Shown one piece after another: positions 63,570-64,000 of a DNA stretch of 64,000 nucleotides. This DNA comes from Bacilli bacterium (lineage in GTDB: Bacteria; Bacillota; Bacilli; Bacillales; Amphibacillaceae). Position numbers and translations under genes: made by a program. Under the pieces are notes generated by a model. That model did not search any database, was not told the origin of the DNA, and saw only the letters and a list, made by a program, of their open reading frames with translations. The stretch's first letter is position 1. Every line of letters begins with the position of its first letter. Where the stretch lies: positions 1-64,000 of the forward strand of contig DUPD01000048.1 in NCBI GenBank assembly GCA_012838505.1. The letters are read 5' to 3'.

Positions 63570-64000
63570 ATTTCTTATCCAACGGGTAATGCTCAACAAA
63601 ATAAATTAATGATTGCAGTTCCACAGTTAAATCAATATGGTGCACACGAATTTCTGCTGGAACGGTAATTCTGGCAGGTGTGAAGTTCAAGATACCTTTA
63701 ACGCCTGCTTTCAATAATTTATCAGTTACAGGTTGAGCAGCTTGTCCTGGGACTGTTAAAATCGCTACATCAATGTCATCCAAAGTCTCTTCTAGTTGAG
63801 CAATATCTTCAATCTTTACATGACCAACTTCCGTACCAATGACATCAGGATTTGCATCATATGCTTTGGTGATTTTTATGTCATTGCTTTTAGAGAAGTT
63901 ATAGTGTAAAAAAGCAGTACCTAGATTTCCAACTCCAATCAAAGCGACATTTGAGGCTGTATCTTGATTCAGTGTTTTATGGAAGAACTCTAATAAATAT
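63568..64000 (-). CDS. rex: Redox-sensing repressor Rex (truncated by window edge)
   Basis: Rossmann [51 protein letters not shown]; frame open to window end. Confidence 0.93.
   Translation of the reverse strand, partial: YLLEFFHKTLNQDTASNVALIGVGNLGTAFLHYNFSKSNDIKITKAYDANPDVIGTEVGHVKIEDIAQLEETLDDIDVAILTVPGQAAQPVTDKLLKAGVKGILNFTPARITVPAEIRVHHIDLTVELQSLIYFVEHYPLDKK

Overview
The window looks like a low-GC Bacillaceae-type chromosome segment. The order rex, ydiK-like, CPBP protease (ydiL-like), groES, groEL at the right end and a riboswitch-controlled guaA at the left support this. Core parts: guaA with a guanine-type purine riboswitch; MoxR / DUF58 / transglutaminase operon; KtrB/TrkH K+ transporter; a YtvA-like LOV-STAS protein; CIRCE-groESL. 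Accessory parts: (i) a sugar-catabolic operon (two Gfo/Idh dehydrogenases, two TIM-barrel epimerases/isomerases, ThuA, GH13 glucosidase, AraC regulator, ABC permeases and binding protein); (ii) a decayed CGTase-like gene next to an intact lipoprotein alpha-amylase; (iii) a complete raffinose/sucrose 'msm'-type locus; (iv) a 35-60 kb region with an OmpR-type response regulator, a 7TMR-DISM double-kinase hybrid histidine kinase, lipoproteins, an ABC exporter, a type I R-M system, a giant LPxTA-anchored surface protein, and many gene remnants including transposase and integrase tails. Most interesting: six promoters in the 35-60 kb region share a rigid 33-bp architecture (YTTAAC-N5-TTTAAC-N10-TATAAT-like). 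They sit in front of the two-component system itself, a membrane protein, three lipoprotein loci and, through a long leader, the surface protein region. This suggests a locally encoded envelope regulon. Second: the LOV protein has Ser in place of the photoactive Cys (GKNSRILQ) while apparently keeping the flavin-contact residues. All calls are by eye from sequence and the ORF track; no database search was run.
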